Source of the DNA: Sorghum bicolor
Lineage: Eukaryota; Streptophyta; Magnoliopsida; Poales; Poaceae
Assembly: GCF_000003195.3 (NCBI RefSeq)
Contig: NC_012873.2
Location: 6,843,894-6,907,893 of the forward strand
Length of the DNA stretch: 64,000 nucleotides
Direction: 5' to 3'
The notes under the pieces are model-generated. The model was given only the letters and a program-made list of their open reading frames with translations, was not told where the DNA came from and ran no database searches. Within the stretch, counting starts at the first letter, position 1. Every line of letters starts with the position of its first letter. A program made the position numbers and the translations under genes. Below, piece after piece: positions 22,854 to 33,519 of the stretch.

Positions 22854-22984
22854 ATTCTACCCCACTTAACAGGAATCTCGTCCCGATAAGTGATCTGTGA
22901 GTTTTGAGACTGAAATAACATTGATGAACAAGTTTGAGAATCTAAGCAGTTGATTTAATTTATGAGTTTAGAAATTGTGATAAG

Positions 22985-23027
22985 ACGTCCAAACAAGTTA
23001 GAGGATCGCTACTGGACTTTACTCTTT
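22985..23027. mobile_element. Right-end fragment of a long-TIR Mutator-like family
   Basis: caaacaagttagaggatcgc followed by tactggactttactcttt matches the right end of the element at 29884-30675 (gaacaagtttt ... gatggactttactctttt). Only about 43 bp remain. Confidence 0.45.
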
Positions 23028-23037
23028 ATGTAATGTC

Positions 23038-23175
23038 TTCTTCTATTATCCTGTAGGTGGGTTATTACTCGACTTTGTGTTTAGGGTCTTCTTTTCACAG
23101 CTAGCTAGTATTATTATGTTCAAATGTTATTAGCAAAATTAATAAATTATTGTATTGTATAACTACGCGCGTAAT
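23038..23175. repeat. Upstream flank of the OMT duplication, copy A
   Basis: ctgtaggtgggttattactc, gtcttcttttcacagctagc and ttcaaatgttattagcaaaatta match 41196-41300, the flank about 1.35 kb upstream of the intact OMT gene. The similarity continues after the (AT)n tract (tagaacgat and tgtttaaatatcataaa). This marks the far boundary of the OMT segmental duplication. Confidence 0.65.
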
Positions 23176-23180
23176 AAAAG

Positions 23181-23290
<110 letters not shown>

Positions 23291-23307
23291 TAGAACGATT
23301 TAATATA

Positions 23308-23553
23308 TTCCCTCTATTCTGAAAAGCTTTAATTTGTAGAGTTAAGTTAAACTTTTTAAAGTTTAATCGAATTTCTAGAAAAATATGCTAAGATTTATGA
23401 TACTAAATTAATGCTATTAGATTTATAATAGAATATATTTTCATAAGATAGTTATTTTATGTCACAGATATTGATACTTCTTTCTATAAAATTGATCAAA
23501 TTTAACAAAATTTAAGTGACATGGATTTAGAAATTGAAGCTTTTGACATAGAG
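23308..23553. mobile_element. Stowaway MITE present only in OMT flank copy A
   Basis: The left end ttccctctattctgaaaagc and the reverse complement of the right end ctctatgtcaaaagcttcaa pair; TA flanks both (23306-23307 and 23554-23555). At the paralogous position near 41428 (cgatagcatatgtttaaata) the element is absent, giving an empty-site control. Confidence 0.7.
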
Positions 23554-23599
23554 TATGTTTAAATATCATAAACTGTCGGCAATCATAGGTTTGATGAAG

Positions 23600-24555
23600 A
23601 GAGACACAGACACAGTTTGGTTGAAAAACACGAGACGAATCTTTTAAGCCTAGTTACTCCATGATTAGCCTTAAGTGCTACAGTAACCCATATGTGCTAA
23701 TGATAGATTAATTATGCTTAATAGATTTGTCTTGCAGTTTTCTGACGAGCTATGTAATTTGTTTTTTTTATTAGTTTCTAAAAACCCCTCCCGACATCCT
23801 TCCGACACATTCGATGTGACACCTAGAAAATTTTTATCAACGATCTAAACAGGGCCTTAGTTCCCAAATTATTTTACTGTAGTATTTTGGTTTTTATTTG
23901 GTAAATATTATTTAATCATGGATTAATTAGGCTCAAAAGATTAATCTCGTGATTTACAGGCAAACTGTGCAATTGGTTTTTATTTTCGTCTATATTTAAT
24001 GCTCCATGCATGTACCGCAAGATTTGATGTAATGGAGAATCTTGAATTTTTTTGTTTGTTTTTAGGGTGAACTAAGGCCTTGTTTAGTTTTTCTAAAAAT
24101 TTTCAAGATTCCCCATCACATCGAATATTTGTATACATGGAGTATTAAATATATACGAAAATAAAAACTAATTACATAGTTTATGTGTAATTTGTGAGAC
24201 GAATCTTTTGAGCCTAATTACTCTGTAATTGGATAATAATTGTCATATACAAACGAAAGTGCTACAGTAAAAAATAAAAAAAATCCCGGTCTGAACAAGG
24301 CCTAAACAATGCCTATGGGCTTGTTTAGTTTCGTCCAAAATCTAATTTTTTTTCAAGATTTTTCGTTACATCGAATCTTTGGACACATGCATAAAGTATT
24401 AAATGTGGATGCAAATAAAAATTAATTATATAGTTTGGCTTTAATTTATAAGATAAATCTTTTAAGTCTAGTTAGTTTATGATTAGACAATAACTACTAA
24501 ATACAAACAAAAATGCTACGATATTCAAAATCCAAAAACTTTTAAAAAACCTATT
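23600..24555. mobile_element. Head-to-tail cluster of four Tourist-like MITEs
   Basis: Four members lie almost end to end: about 23600-23856 (ends ctaaacagggcc), 23857-24079 (ends gaactaaggcc), 24076-24302 (ggccttgtttagttttt ... gaacaaggcc) and about 24317-24555. Neighbours share or overlap the ggcc terminus, as if each inserted into or beside the last. Orientations differ, judged by the position of the gtgctacagta block. Confidence 0.6.
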
Positions 24556-24559
24556 TTTA

Positions 24560-25187
24560 GATCTAATTTTTTGCCAAAATCCTTCCTGCGCATCCATGGG
24601 CAGAACACATCGACGACAGCGAGCGCGCTGCGGCGGCGGTTAGGAAGGCCTCGCGAACGGCGGATGCTGCGGGCATCACCGCTGGCTGCGGCAACGGCTA
24701 GGTGGCAGCACGCACAAGGGCCAAGGCACAACCCATTTGGTCGCGGCAACGGCGTTGCTGCTGCCCATCTCCGTTGGTCAGAGCTGCTGCTGCGGCAACA
24801 TGTCCATCCGCTTTGGTCGGAGCAACGGGTTTGGCGCCACGCCAGCTTCTTCCATGATTGGGCATGGCATTGCTGGGGCGGATGATTCCTCCATTTGTGG
24901 ATCTGGCCAGTTGATTCATCGCCACCCCTCCTTCTGATGATTCCTCCTCTGTATGGGCGTCAAGTGCTGTAGATGTTAGCCTTCACTAAGAGTTTCAGGT
25001 TCTGAGATATTAGGATTCTTTAAATTTTGCTGATGACTTGTTGTTAGTTTGTACAATAGATGAGTGTTGGTCATAGTATCTCATTGAATGATAGACTGAC
25101 AGCAGTAGATATTAGAGTTCTTCAAAATATTTGTAGCATTATGACCATTGTGCTAATTCATATATCAGTAAATGGTGCACCACCAGG
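24560..25187. other. Unassigned segment, partly GC-rich
   Basis: 24590-24930 is GC-rich with repeated gcggcaac motifs; both strands have short Ala/Arg/Gly-rich frames that I do not recognise. 24940-25187 is AT-rich without features. It could be a captured or decayed exon. Confidence 0.25.
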
Positions 25188-25872
25188 GAGAAATTTGCTA
25201 TTATAACATTCCAGTCGTGTAGGTTTCGCTATAATAAGATTCGTAACATCGGTTTTACAAAAATAACTCCTGAAACATTGATAGTTTGCTATAATGACAT
25301 TTGATTCTTGAATTCAATGTATTCTAATCAAATCTTAAACCAAATTCAAATACTTTCACGTATTGGCCATAATGCCCTTCAGGGTAATGGATTGATCTCC
25401 CGATGTTTCACGTAACAGCGACGCGCCGCCCTCCATCGTGCGACTCTCTCCCTCACGTGCCTCTCCAGCGCCGGCCACCGTTGGCCCTAGACCGATCTCT
25501 GCCCGCCGGCCACACCGTCCACGGCCCGCCGACCGCCGGCCTCTACCTGCCGCCAGCCGCGCGCGGCGCACGGCCGTCCCTCCTTCCCGCGTTTCGTCAT
25601 GGATGGAGACCCTCCAGAAGCCCTAGATCGACCAGTCGTGGTGGCGCCCAGTCTGGTTGCTGGGCTGGCCGCCGGTGTGGACGGGACCACTGCTGGCTTG
25701 GCTGCCGGCCTGGCCGCGGCCCGTGCTGGCCTAGCGATGGCCCCTGGTGCCCTGGAGAATGGCCAGCAATTGCCGGTAGCGGACTCCACAGCTCTCGCGA
25801 GATCATTGTTGCCCACTGTTCATCATCCAGCAATAGAGTACAACATCCCCGCGATTGAAGTTGAAAGGTATT

Positions 25873-26280
25873 CCATGCACTATAATTTTTTTCTTGTCGT
25901 AGTAATTTAGCTGGAGAAAATGTTATAGGTCCGCTGTAATACTTTTTTCCCATGCACTATAATTTTTTTTGGTCGTAGTAATTTAGCAGCAGAAAGTGTT
26001 ATAGGTCCGTCGTAATAATTTTTTTTCATGCACTATATTTTTTTTCTTGTCGTAGTAATTTAGCAGCAGAAAGTGTTATAGGTCCGCCGTAATAATTTTT
26101 TTCCATGCACTGTAATTTTTTTCTTGTTGTAATAATTTAGCAACAGAAAGTGTTATAGGTCCGCCGTAATAATTTTTTCCATGCACTATAATTTTTTTTC
26201 TCGTAGTAATTTACCAGCAGAAAGTGTTATAGGTCCGCTGTAATAATTTTTTTCCATGCACTATAATTTTTTTATAGGTC
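25873..26280 (+). repeat. About 76-bp tandem repeats in the MULE intron
   Basis: Five full units and a partial one start at ccatgcactataattttttt (25873, 25950, 26026, 26103, 26179, 26254). Each contains tagtaatttagcagcagaaa and gttataggtccgc. The period varies between 75 and 77 bp. Every unit carries an acceptor-like ttatag|gtcc, identical to the presumed true acceptor at 26277. Confidence 0.9.
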
Positions 26281-26633
26281 CCAAATAAATGATGTAAAAA
26301 GTGTTGATTGGAGTACCTTACAAATAGTAGAGACTTATGATGATGAAGGTTGAACTGAACTCATGAGTGAGAGTTAGATATGTGAGCAAGAAGAGGAAGA
26401 GTGTGACAATGGAAGTGACAAAGATATTGCTCCAACTAATGCAAAGGGAAAAAAAAAGATCGGAGGACCTATGACTTGCAAAAGATGTGGAGAGAAAGAA
26501 CATAGGCAAGCAAGTTCCAAGTGCCCACTCAATGGGACTGCAAAAAGAGGTAGAAATTTATTTTCTTTATAATTTAACTTCCATGAAAATGTCAAAATTA
26601 ATTTATTTGAACACTATAGACCACGCAGGCAAC

Positions 26634-28632
26634 TGAAAGGTCGAAATGGCTAGAGGGGGGATGAATAGCCTATTAAATTTTCTACAAACTCAAGTAGATA
26701 AGTTGATTAGTAAAACAAATAGCGAAGCTAGACTAGCACTAGCTTAACTAAGATATGCAAGCCACCTAAAATCTAGTACAAGGCTAAACACTAAACCACA
26801 ACAACAAGAGAAGGCTAGCTACACTCCTAAACAAGAAGACTATGCTAAACAACTAGCAAGGTAAGCAAGAAGGTAAAGAAGTGGGGAGTGATTGTTATAC
26901 CGACGTTGTAGTGTAGAGATATATCCAACCAATCACTCACAATCACAATCACAATAGATAATTCTCGGCAAGAGATGACACAAGATTTTTTACCGAGGTT
27001 CACTTGCTTCCCCGCAAGCTAGTCCCCGTTGTGGCGATACACCCACTTGATGGATCACAAGCTAATTGACAATCCAAAGCCAAACCCTCAGTGGGTGCCG
27101 CAAATCCACTCACAAGATGGGAATCCTTCAAGCCACGAGCAATCCACTAGAGTAGCCAATTGCGATCTCCCGCGCGGGGAAGGCTCAAGAACCCCTCACA
27201 AATCACTTGGTGAGGCTCGAAACAATCTCCAATCATGAACTCAATACCACCACTGCTCCAAGCCGTCTAGGGCGTCGGGAAACACCCAAGAGTAACAAGA
27301 AATCCACAGCAAACTCAAGGATCAAGTGCTACTAGATGCAACTCTCAATGCAACGCACTTGAATCTCACTCAATCATTAGGATTAGCAATCAAGCAAGGA
27401 GATGAGTTGAGGGAGTGTTCTCTAGCTCAATGTATGTCTCAAGTAATCAAATGTGCAAGAGAGAGCTCCCCAAAACTGGCCACCTTCTATTTGCCCCCTC
27501 AACAAATAGAGCTGTTGGCTCTTTCACTGGGCTAAACTCGGAGGCACCAGACGCGCAGTAGGGTACCACCGGACGCTCGACCCCCTGCGTCCGGTGCTCT
27601 AAAGTTAGCCATGTGTCAACCTTTGAATCTCATGCGTCGATCTCTAGCGGTCATCTGCAAACCACCGGACGCAAACAAATGATCACCGGATGCGTCTGGT
27701 GACCAGCGGACTCTTACGCAGAGAGTTTATCAAACTCACACCTCACCGAACGCGGAGCACCGGACGCGTCCGGTACTCACCGTACCCGCACACAGAGAGG
27801 TCTGCAAAACGTCCACACAACGGACTCACACCACCGGACGCACTCTGAGCGTCCGGTGCTCTCAGTCAGAAACCCTTTACTGAAGTCAGGCCACACCGGA
27901 CGCATGAACAGGGAACACCCTGCGTTTGGTGCAGTGCGTCCGGTGCTCAACCCTAACAGAGCCAAGCACTGACAGCACACCGGACGCTAAAGCCAGCGTT
28001 CGGTGCCTCCGTGCACTGCGTCCGGTGAAACACTCCCGCGACTTTCTAAAGAATTCCATCGACGCAATAGAAAATATGCTTTTCATTTTCTCAAAAGCGT
28101 CGAATCCCGTCTCACAAGCTCGACGGGAGAGAGAGAGGAACCTAAACTCCTCTCAACCCTAGAAACTCTACCTCCTTTGCAAATGTGCTAACACCACCAA
28201 GTGTCCACCACCAAAGTGCGTGTGTGTTAGCATTTCACAAACAATTTCATCAAAGGAGTTAGGTTAGCACTTTACTAGATCCTAATGCATATACTCAAGA
28301 TATGGACCTAGTAGCACTTGATTCGAGAGATGACCGTGATTTCCTCTCTTGATAATCGACTATCTATCCTAAATCCGGTCAATCACTTCTCTACTCAACT
28401 TAGACCGGCAAAAACAAAACCCTATGTTTATACATTTACCTTGATCACTTTACTCCTTTGTCTATCATCATGATCTCCACTTCATACTTCATCTCTTTGT
28501 GATCATGTGGCCACCTTTCTATGCCACCTTGCTCCTTCATCACATGTGTTGCTATGCGTAATTCAAATCACTTAGACACAAGGCGTTAGAAACTTGATGT
28601 CATTAATTATCGAAACCAAACTTGAGCTTTGA
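26634..28632. mobile_element. Solo LTR nested in the MULE, 5-bp TSD
   Basis: The block starts tgaaaggtcgaaatggc and ends cttgagctttga. It is flanked by an exact 5-bp repeat gcaac (26629-26633 and 28633-28637), diagnostic of LTR-retrotransposon integrase. A related right end (gagcctagacctttca) stands at 36835-36851. The middle (27530-28030) is full of caccggacgc/gcgtccggtg strings. There is no coding capacity, so it is read as a solo LTR of about 2.0 kb. The final base pair tga instead of tca is probably a mutation. Confidence 0.7.
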
Positions 28633-28942
28633 GCAACCTAGGAAGAATGCTACAAGAGAGCTACCACCAGAATCTAGCACGCCATTGAGGCCTACTAGAG
28701 AACAAATCCTACGTGATAGTCCAGGGAGAGTGACAAGAAGGTAATTTTTTATTACAAATAAACCATACAGTAGTAGTGTTTTCATATATCTAATTATGAT
28801 TCCAATTTATGTGCAGCAACTTGCAATGTTATTGGGAGAGGGCACATCTTCACAACACGACGCTAGTACTCCCATGACTATGACTGCGGCACCAAAGAAG
28901 ATGACTCCCAAGAGGAAGCTACGCATCGAATGAATTTTTTTA

Positions 28943-29184
28943 GGCCTTGTTTACTTTCACCCAAAAACTCAAAATTTTTCAAGATTCTCCGTCACATCGA
29001 ATCTTTAGACGCATGCATAGAAAATTTTAAATATAGACAAAAAAAACTAATTGCACAGTTTGATCGAAATTTACGAGACGAATCTTTTGAGCCTAGTTAG
29101 TGCATGGTTACACAATAATTACCACAAACAAACGAAAGTGCTACAGTGTGGCGAAATTTTTCCCACAAGGAACTAAACACGGCC
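28943..29184. mobile_element. Tourist-like MITE with TTA TSD inside the MULE
   Basis: The left end ggccttgtttactttcac pairs with the right end aactaaacacggcc. TTA flanks both sides (28940-28942 and 29185-29187). It sits eight bases past the stop codon of the transposase remnant. Confidence 0.75.
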
Positions 29185-29372
29185 TTAGTGTTTGATGAGA
29201 TGTAAACTCGTGTTTTACTCATGCACCTTGGAGTATTGTCTTATAACATGTGGTTGTGATTGCTACAAACAGTGGATTTATTAGATGATCTTGTTTGTGT
29301 TATAATAATAGTTGAATCTATGGCTTGGATCTATATTTTTGCTTATTTGTGTTATATTTGTGGTTGTGACAA

Positions 29373-29437
29373 GCAGCAACAGCCGGCCAGGCATGCAGCA
29401 GCAGCCGGCCAGGCATGCAGCAGCAGTCGGCCAGGCG
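29373..29437. repeat. 21-bp tandem repeat, cagcagccggccaggcat type
   Basis: gcagcaacagccggccaggc and two following copies are repeated in tandem; dispersed copies of the same motif recur at 29522-29540 and 29618-29655. It lies near the right arm of the MULE. Confidence 0.75.
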
Positions 29438-29883
29438 CTAAGAGTAACAAGTTATTCGTCAATGAAATATATTTGAGTCAGTCCTGGTGCTGCGTTGCCA
29501 GATTCGTAAATCGCTGAATTTCAGTCGGCCAGCAGCAGATGCACAGGTGGCGGCTTTCTCCAGTGCGTCCGATGAACTTGGGCTGGTGGAGGGCATTTCC
29601 TCAGCTGAACTTGCATAGCAGCAGCAGGCCAGGCGCAGCAGCCGGCCAGGCGAGGCTGTTTATTAGCCCCTAGGGACAATATGGCTATTAATTGAAAATA
29701 TTTCAAATTTAGAAGACATTTGAGTACAAAACGTCTAATTTAAGTTCCAAATGTTATAATAGCAAAGTGGTAATGATTCAGGAGTCATTTTAGTAAAGCA
29801 AATGTTTAGTCCTATTATAGCGAAACCCACGCGATTGAAGTCCTATAATCACAAATTTCTCGTGTGAAAGAGAGTTTTTTACA

Positions 29884-30675
29884 AGAGTAAAGTCCACCAT
29901 CGATCCTTAAACTTGTACTGTCGTGTTATCCCGGTCCCTAAACTCACAAATCGATCGTTTAGGTCCTCGAACTTGTTTGTCTGTGTCATCTCGGTCCCTA
30001 AACTTGTTCAGTTATATCATTTCGGTCCCTAAACTTAGAAATCAAATTTGTTTAGCTGTGTCATTCTGGTCCCTAAACTTGGTTTTAAATCTCATATGGA
30101 TCAAAACAAAGCGATCTAAAAACTCTATATCAAAAAATAATTCATAACTTTTTCATATAAAGTTGAATAAAGACAAACTTTATACCAAAGTTATAGTCCT
30201 CAGCACAAGCTATAACTTTGTAGTTGAAAAGTTTTTATTTGAAGTCATTTAGTGTTATAAAATTTATTTTTAAATTTTAAATTTCAAAATCTATAAACTT
30301 ATAAAAATATTTTGGGACCCTAAACGATTTTAGTTTAAAAACTTTCCAACTGCAAAGTTGTAGATCGTGTTGGTATCTACAATTTTGACATAAAGTTTAT
30401 CTTTATTTGTGTTCATATGAAAAAGTTATGAGTTATTTTCAATATAGAGTTTTTAGATTTGTCCGGTTTTGACCTAGATGAGACTTAAAAATAAGTTTAG
30501 GGACCGGTATGACACAACTGAGCAAGTTTGAGGACCTATATGGGAGATTTTTAAATTTTAGGGACCAGGATGACACAACCGAACAAGTTTAGGTATCTAA
30601 ACGGTCGTTTTGCGAGTTTAAGGACCGGGATGACACATCCGAACAAGTTTTGGGACCGCTGATGGACTTTACTCT
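29884..30675. mobile_element. Long-TIR non-autonomous element (Mutator-like)
   Basis: The left end agagtaaagtccaccatcga and the reverse complement of the right end agagtaaagtccatcagcgg begin an inverted repeat that continues for well over 150 bp. Within it a ggtccctaaacttgttc unit is repeated several times per arm. ttttaca is found on both outer flanks (29877-29883 and 30676-30682 approximately). No protein frame. It lies immediately beside the MULE right end. Confidence 0.65.
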
Positions 30676-30684
30676 TTTTACAAT

Positions 30685-31216
30685 TATAATATTTTTTGTA
30701 ATCTTTGGTTGCTTGTACATGGGAAGTCGTGTTGTATCAAATAGAATAAAATGGTACACTAAATGATATTCATAATTGATTATGACTACATGTAAACATT
30801 ATATCACTTACAGGCAGTCAAACAGATGACTTCTATCCGTGAGTTGTATAAATTGTCCATTTAGTCGTCTTTGTCGTGGATTTCAAGAACTTACAGATGG
30901 TATGGCCATGTGTGTCTCCGAGCTGTAGATGCCCATGCTGCGGCCATGTGAATTGTCATTATTGAACACACCCATGTGACATCTTATCGAGTTCTGAGTT
31001 CCCACGGGATACCATGCCGAATATGGCCATGCAAATTCTCATTATCGAAGATTCTCAGTGATTTGAGATCTTAATGATATCTGCATGGAGATAGTAAGTA
31101 TCGTCGTGTCTAGAAATAGCTTGCTTTGCATCTCATCTTTACAAAACCAGCTCATCCAACTTCCTCTCTCAAGCTCCTCAGATCGCCTCACAGCCATAAT
31201 TCTTCTACGCCACCCA
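30685..31216 (+). promoter_or_regulatory. Upstream region of OMT copy A
   Basis: From about 30990 the sequence is colinear with 42245-42648 upstream of the intact OMT gene (gttctgagtt, cccacgggatacca, gcaaattctcatta, gattctcagtgatttgagat, gtctagaaatagcttgct, catctttacaaaaccagctc). It carries a single copy of the proximal block that is duplicated upstream of copy B. Confidence 0.5.
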
Positions 31217-32954
31217 TGATGCCTACCCCTACCACTACCAGTGATGAACTTCTCCAAGCTCATGCCGAGCTTTAATTTGGTGCCACAGCTTCGCCTACCT
31301 CAAATCCATGGCGCTGCAAAGCGCCATCAAGCTCGGAATCCCCACCGCCATCCATCGCTGCGGCGGTGCTGCCTCCCTATCTGACCTCCACGCCTCTCTC
31401 CCTGTCCCTCCAAGCAAATGGCCATGCGTGTCTCGCCTCATGAAGCTGTTAGCCGTCTCAGGAATATTCAAAGAGGGCGAGCCAGGCGTGTACTGTCTCA
31501 CCCCGGTCTCACGCCTCCTCGTGGAGGAGGACATCGACGGCGGTGGCACGGCATGCCAGTCGCAGTTCACGGTCACCGTCACTTCACCGTTCAATTTTGC
31601 GGCGTCTCAATGCCTCCCCGAGTGGCTGCAGAGTGAGGACGACGACGACCATGCTGCGGCGGAGACGCCGTTCGTGATGGCGCATGGGGCGACATTCTAT
31701 GGAGTTATGGGCGGCCGTGATTTGGAGTTCGGCGCGTCGTTCAATGAGGCGATGGCCGCCGACAGCCGCTTCGTGGCGGAAGATCCTCGCACGCCGGTGC
31801 GGCGGGACGTTTGCCGGGGTAACGTCTCTCGTCGATGTCGGAGGCGGCGATGGGACTATGGCTAAGGCCATTGCAAAGGCCTTCCCGCATGTGAGGTGTT
31901 CGGTGCTGGAGCTTCCCCAGGTGGTAGACAAGGTGCCTGTTCATGGTACGGTGGAGTTTGTTGCAGGGGACATGATGAAGTTCGTCCCTTCGGCTGATGT
32001 TGTGTTACTCAAGGTATTCAGTAATTATTACTTCCCTCCGTCCTAAAATAAAATGCAGTTCTTTCTTCCTGAGAACCAAACACTTTTAACTTTGATCAAA
32101 TAATATATACAAAACATCCTATCAATCTCTATTTAAATTCAATAAACAAATATATGTTGATAAAAATGGAAATGAGGCCATAGTGGCCATCATCCTATCA
32201 ATGTCGGATCTAGTACTCATAGTGGTACCTATCAATGTTGGGTCTGGGAATAGACAGTGACGCCGTGTTTAGGCCCGACAATGGTCCATTGACTTGGAAA
32301 ATAGTGACCCCCTTAAGTTAGTATCATCAATACTAACTTTGTGCATTTTTTCTACTTATACGTATCTATTATGCTTATTGTGAGAGATGAAGAATAAAAT
32401 ATCCTAACCACTGTGGACGTGCTCGGCAACGGTTAGCACGTACACAACAAGTGCTTGGGGAATAGTTGTTACAAAACTGTTGTCAACTTTGATCAGTTTT
32501 ATTTACCTCATTTCATTTCATTTTTGAAGATATGCACGTGGTTATTTATTACAGTTGTGCTATTTATATATAGGTTTATGACTTTATATATTAATGCTAT
32601 CTTTATCACAATTCTTAACTGGTGAACTCATGAGTTTGGTAAACTATCTTATTACAGTTTGTGTTGCATAACTGGAGCGACGAGGATTGTGTTAAAATCT
32701 TAAAACAATCAATGTCAGCTATTTCTACTCGAGAACCAAAAGGAAAGGTGGTAATCATAGATACGGTGGTCACCTCGGCGTCCAAACAGTCACTTGAAGC
32801 CCAACTTTTGATGGATCTATGCATGATGATGCTAACAACGGGTGAAGAGCGAGATGAGAAAAAGTGGAATAAGTTATTCTTGGATGCAGGGTTTAGTGGA
32901 TATAAGATTAGCCACATATTTGGGTCTCGATCACTCATCGAGGTCTATCCATAG
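31217..32954 (+). pseudogene. O-methyltransferase pseudogene, copy A
   Basis: The same two-exon layout as the intact gene at 42649: exon 1 31217-32013, exon 2 32658-32954. A 5-bp insertion (aattt at about 31273-31278) creates an immediate TAA after codon 19. A second 1-bp insertion near 31780 shifts the frame again just before the SAM-binding motif. Together they add six bases, so frame is regained downstream; the LVDVGGGDG motif and the exon 2 catalytic-His region (VLHNWSDEDC) are preserved. A shortened product could in principle start at ATG 31308, but the second shift ends it at 31865, before motif I. Exon 2 is nearly identical to copy B, so inactivation looks recent. Confidence 0.85.
32126..32448 (-). 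repeat. Inverted copy of the OMT copy B 3' flank, inside the copy A intron
   Basis: This intron segment is the reverse complement of 44639-44968 with high identity over about 325 bp (for example ggaaatgaggccatagtggc and gacgccgtgtttaggccc). It is absent from the intron of copy B. The adjoining 32449-32495 (gtgcttggggaatagttgtt) is the reverse complement of about 39131-39172 in the LTR fragment. Confidence 0.85.
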
Positions 32955-33244
32955 ATGTTAGTTGTGCCAAATGCCCAAAAATGTCTATGGGGCTAAGGTC
33001 TATGTGCAAGAATGAGGACAATGGCTTTCTCTATTGTATCATTATCATGCCCAGGCAGTTCGAGTGTCTTTCTTTAGCCTGTACCTTCTTTATTGTGGCT
33101 TTTTGTATTATTTCTGTTTGATCTAATAATAGAATTGTCAAATGATTTTGTTCCATTTAAAATACTCACTACAACATTTAGTCCTTCCACACTAGAACAC
33201 TAGAGTACATGGTACTCTGTCCTCCAATCTAACGTTGTTGTGTA

Positions 33245-33488
33245 CTCCCTCTATTCAAAATTGTAAGTCATTTCAAGAATCTTAGAGAGTTAAACTATCC
33301 TAAGTTTGATCAAATTTATATAATAAAATAATTATTATTATAATACCAACTAAGTATCATTAGATTCTTCTTTAATTATATTTTTATAGTATACTCACTT
33401 TATATTATGAATTTTAGTATTTTTCTCTATAATTTTGGTCAAATATGAAAATACTTTCTCTCCAAGATTCAATTTGGAATGGAGGAAG
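33245..33488. mobile_element. Stowaway MITE in the 3' flank of OMT copy A
   Basis: The left end ctccctctattcaaaattgt and the reverse complement of the right end cttcctccattccaaattga pair; TA flanks both ends. The two other copies of this flank (34224-34245, 44641-44660) read straight through gtgtacgtgctaac, so they are empty sites. Confidence 0.8.
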
Positions 33489-33519
33489 TACATGCTATTG
33501 CCGAACACTTTTATTATTA

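Larger units (their letters stand above)
25599..28934 (+). pseudogene. MULE transposase-like gene remnant, interrupted
   Basis: Exon 1 (ATG 25599 to about 25868) encodes a Gly/Ala-rich segment of 90 aa (MDGDPPEALDRPVVVAPSLV...) that I do not recognise. A repeat-filled intron follows to about 26278. The next exon reads DVKSVDWSTLQIVETYDDEG then an in-frame stop. Further on comes GGPMTCKRCGEKEHRQ...KCPLNG, a CX2CX4HX4C zinc knuckle typical of MuDR/MULE transposase C-termini. After a 2-kb LTR insertion the frame resumes with RPTREQILRDSPGRVTR, and a final exon QLAMLLGEGTSS ends at TGA 28932-28934. The catalytic DDE region is missing. Stops and insertions make it non-functional as a transposase. 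Confidence 0.6.
25188..29861. mobile_element. Mutator-like element (MULE) with long terminal inverted repeats
   Basis: The left end gagaaatttgctattataac...gtaggtttcgctataata pairs with the reverse complement of the right end (gagaaatttgtgattatagg...gtgggtttcgctataata). The inverted repeats run about 165-190 bp (about 25188-25350 and 29697-29861) with scattered mismatches. Inside are remnants of a MULE transposase C-terminus with a CCHC zinc knuckle (26340-26560 and 28638-28934), a GC-rich first exon (25599-25868), tandem intron repeats, a nested solo LTR and a nested Tourist MITE. No matching 9-bp flanks could be found (caccaccag versus gtgtgaaag), so the TSD is degraded or the border is off. 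Confidence 0.7.

Noticed and set aside
25873..26280. Possible CRISPR-like direct repeats
   Set aside because: The units are contiguous ~76-bp tandem repeats without unique spacers, in plant DNA inside a transposon intron.
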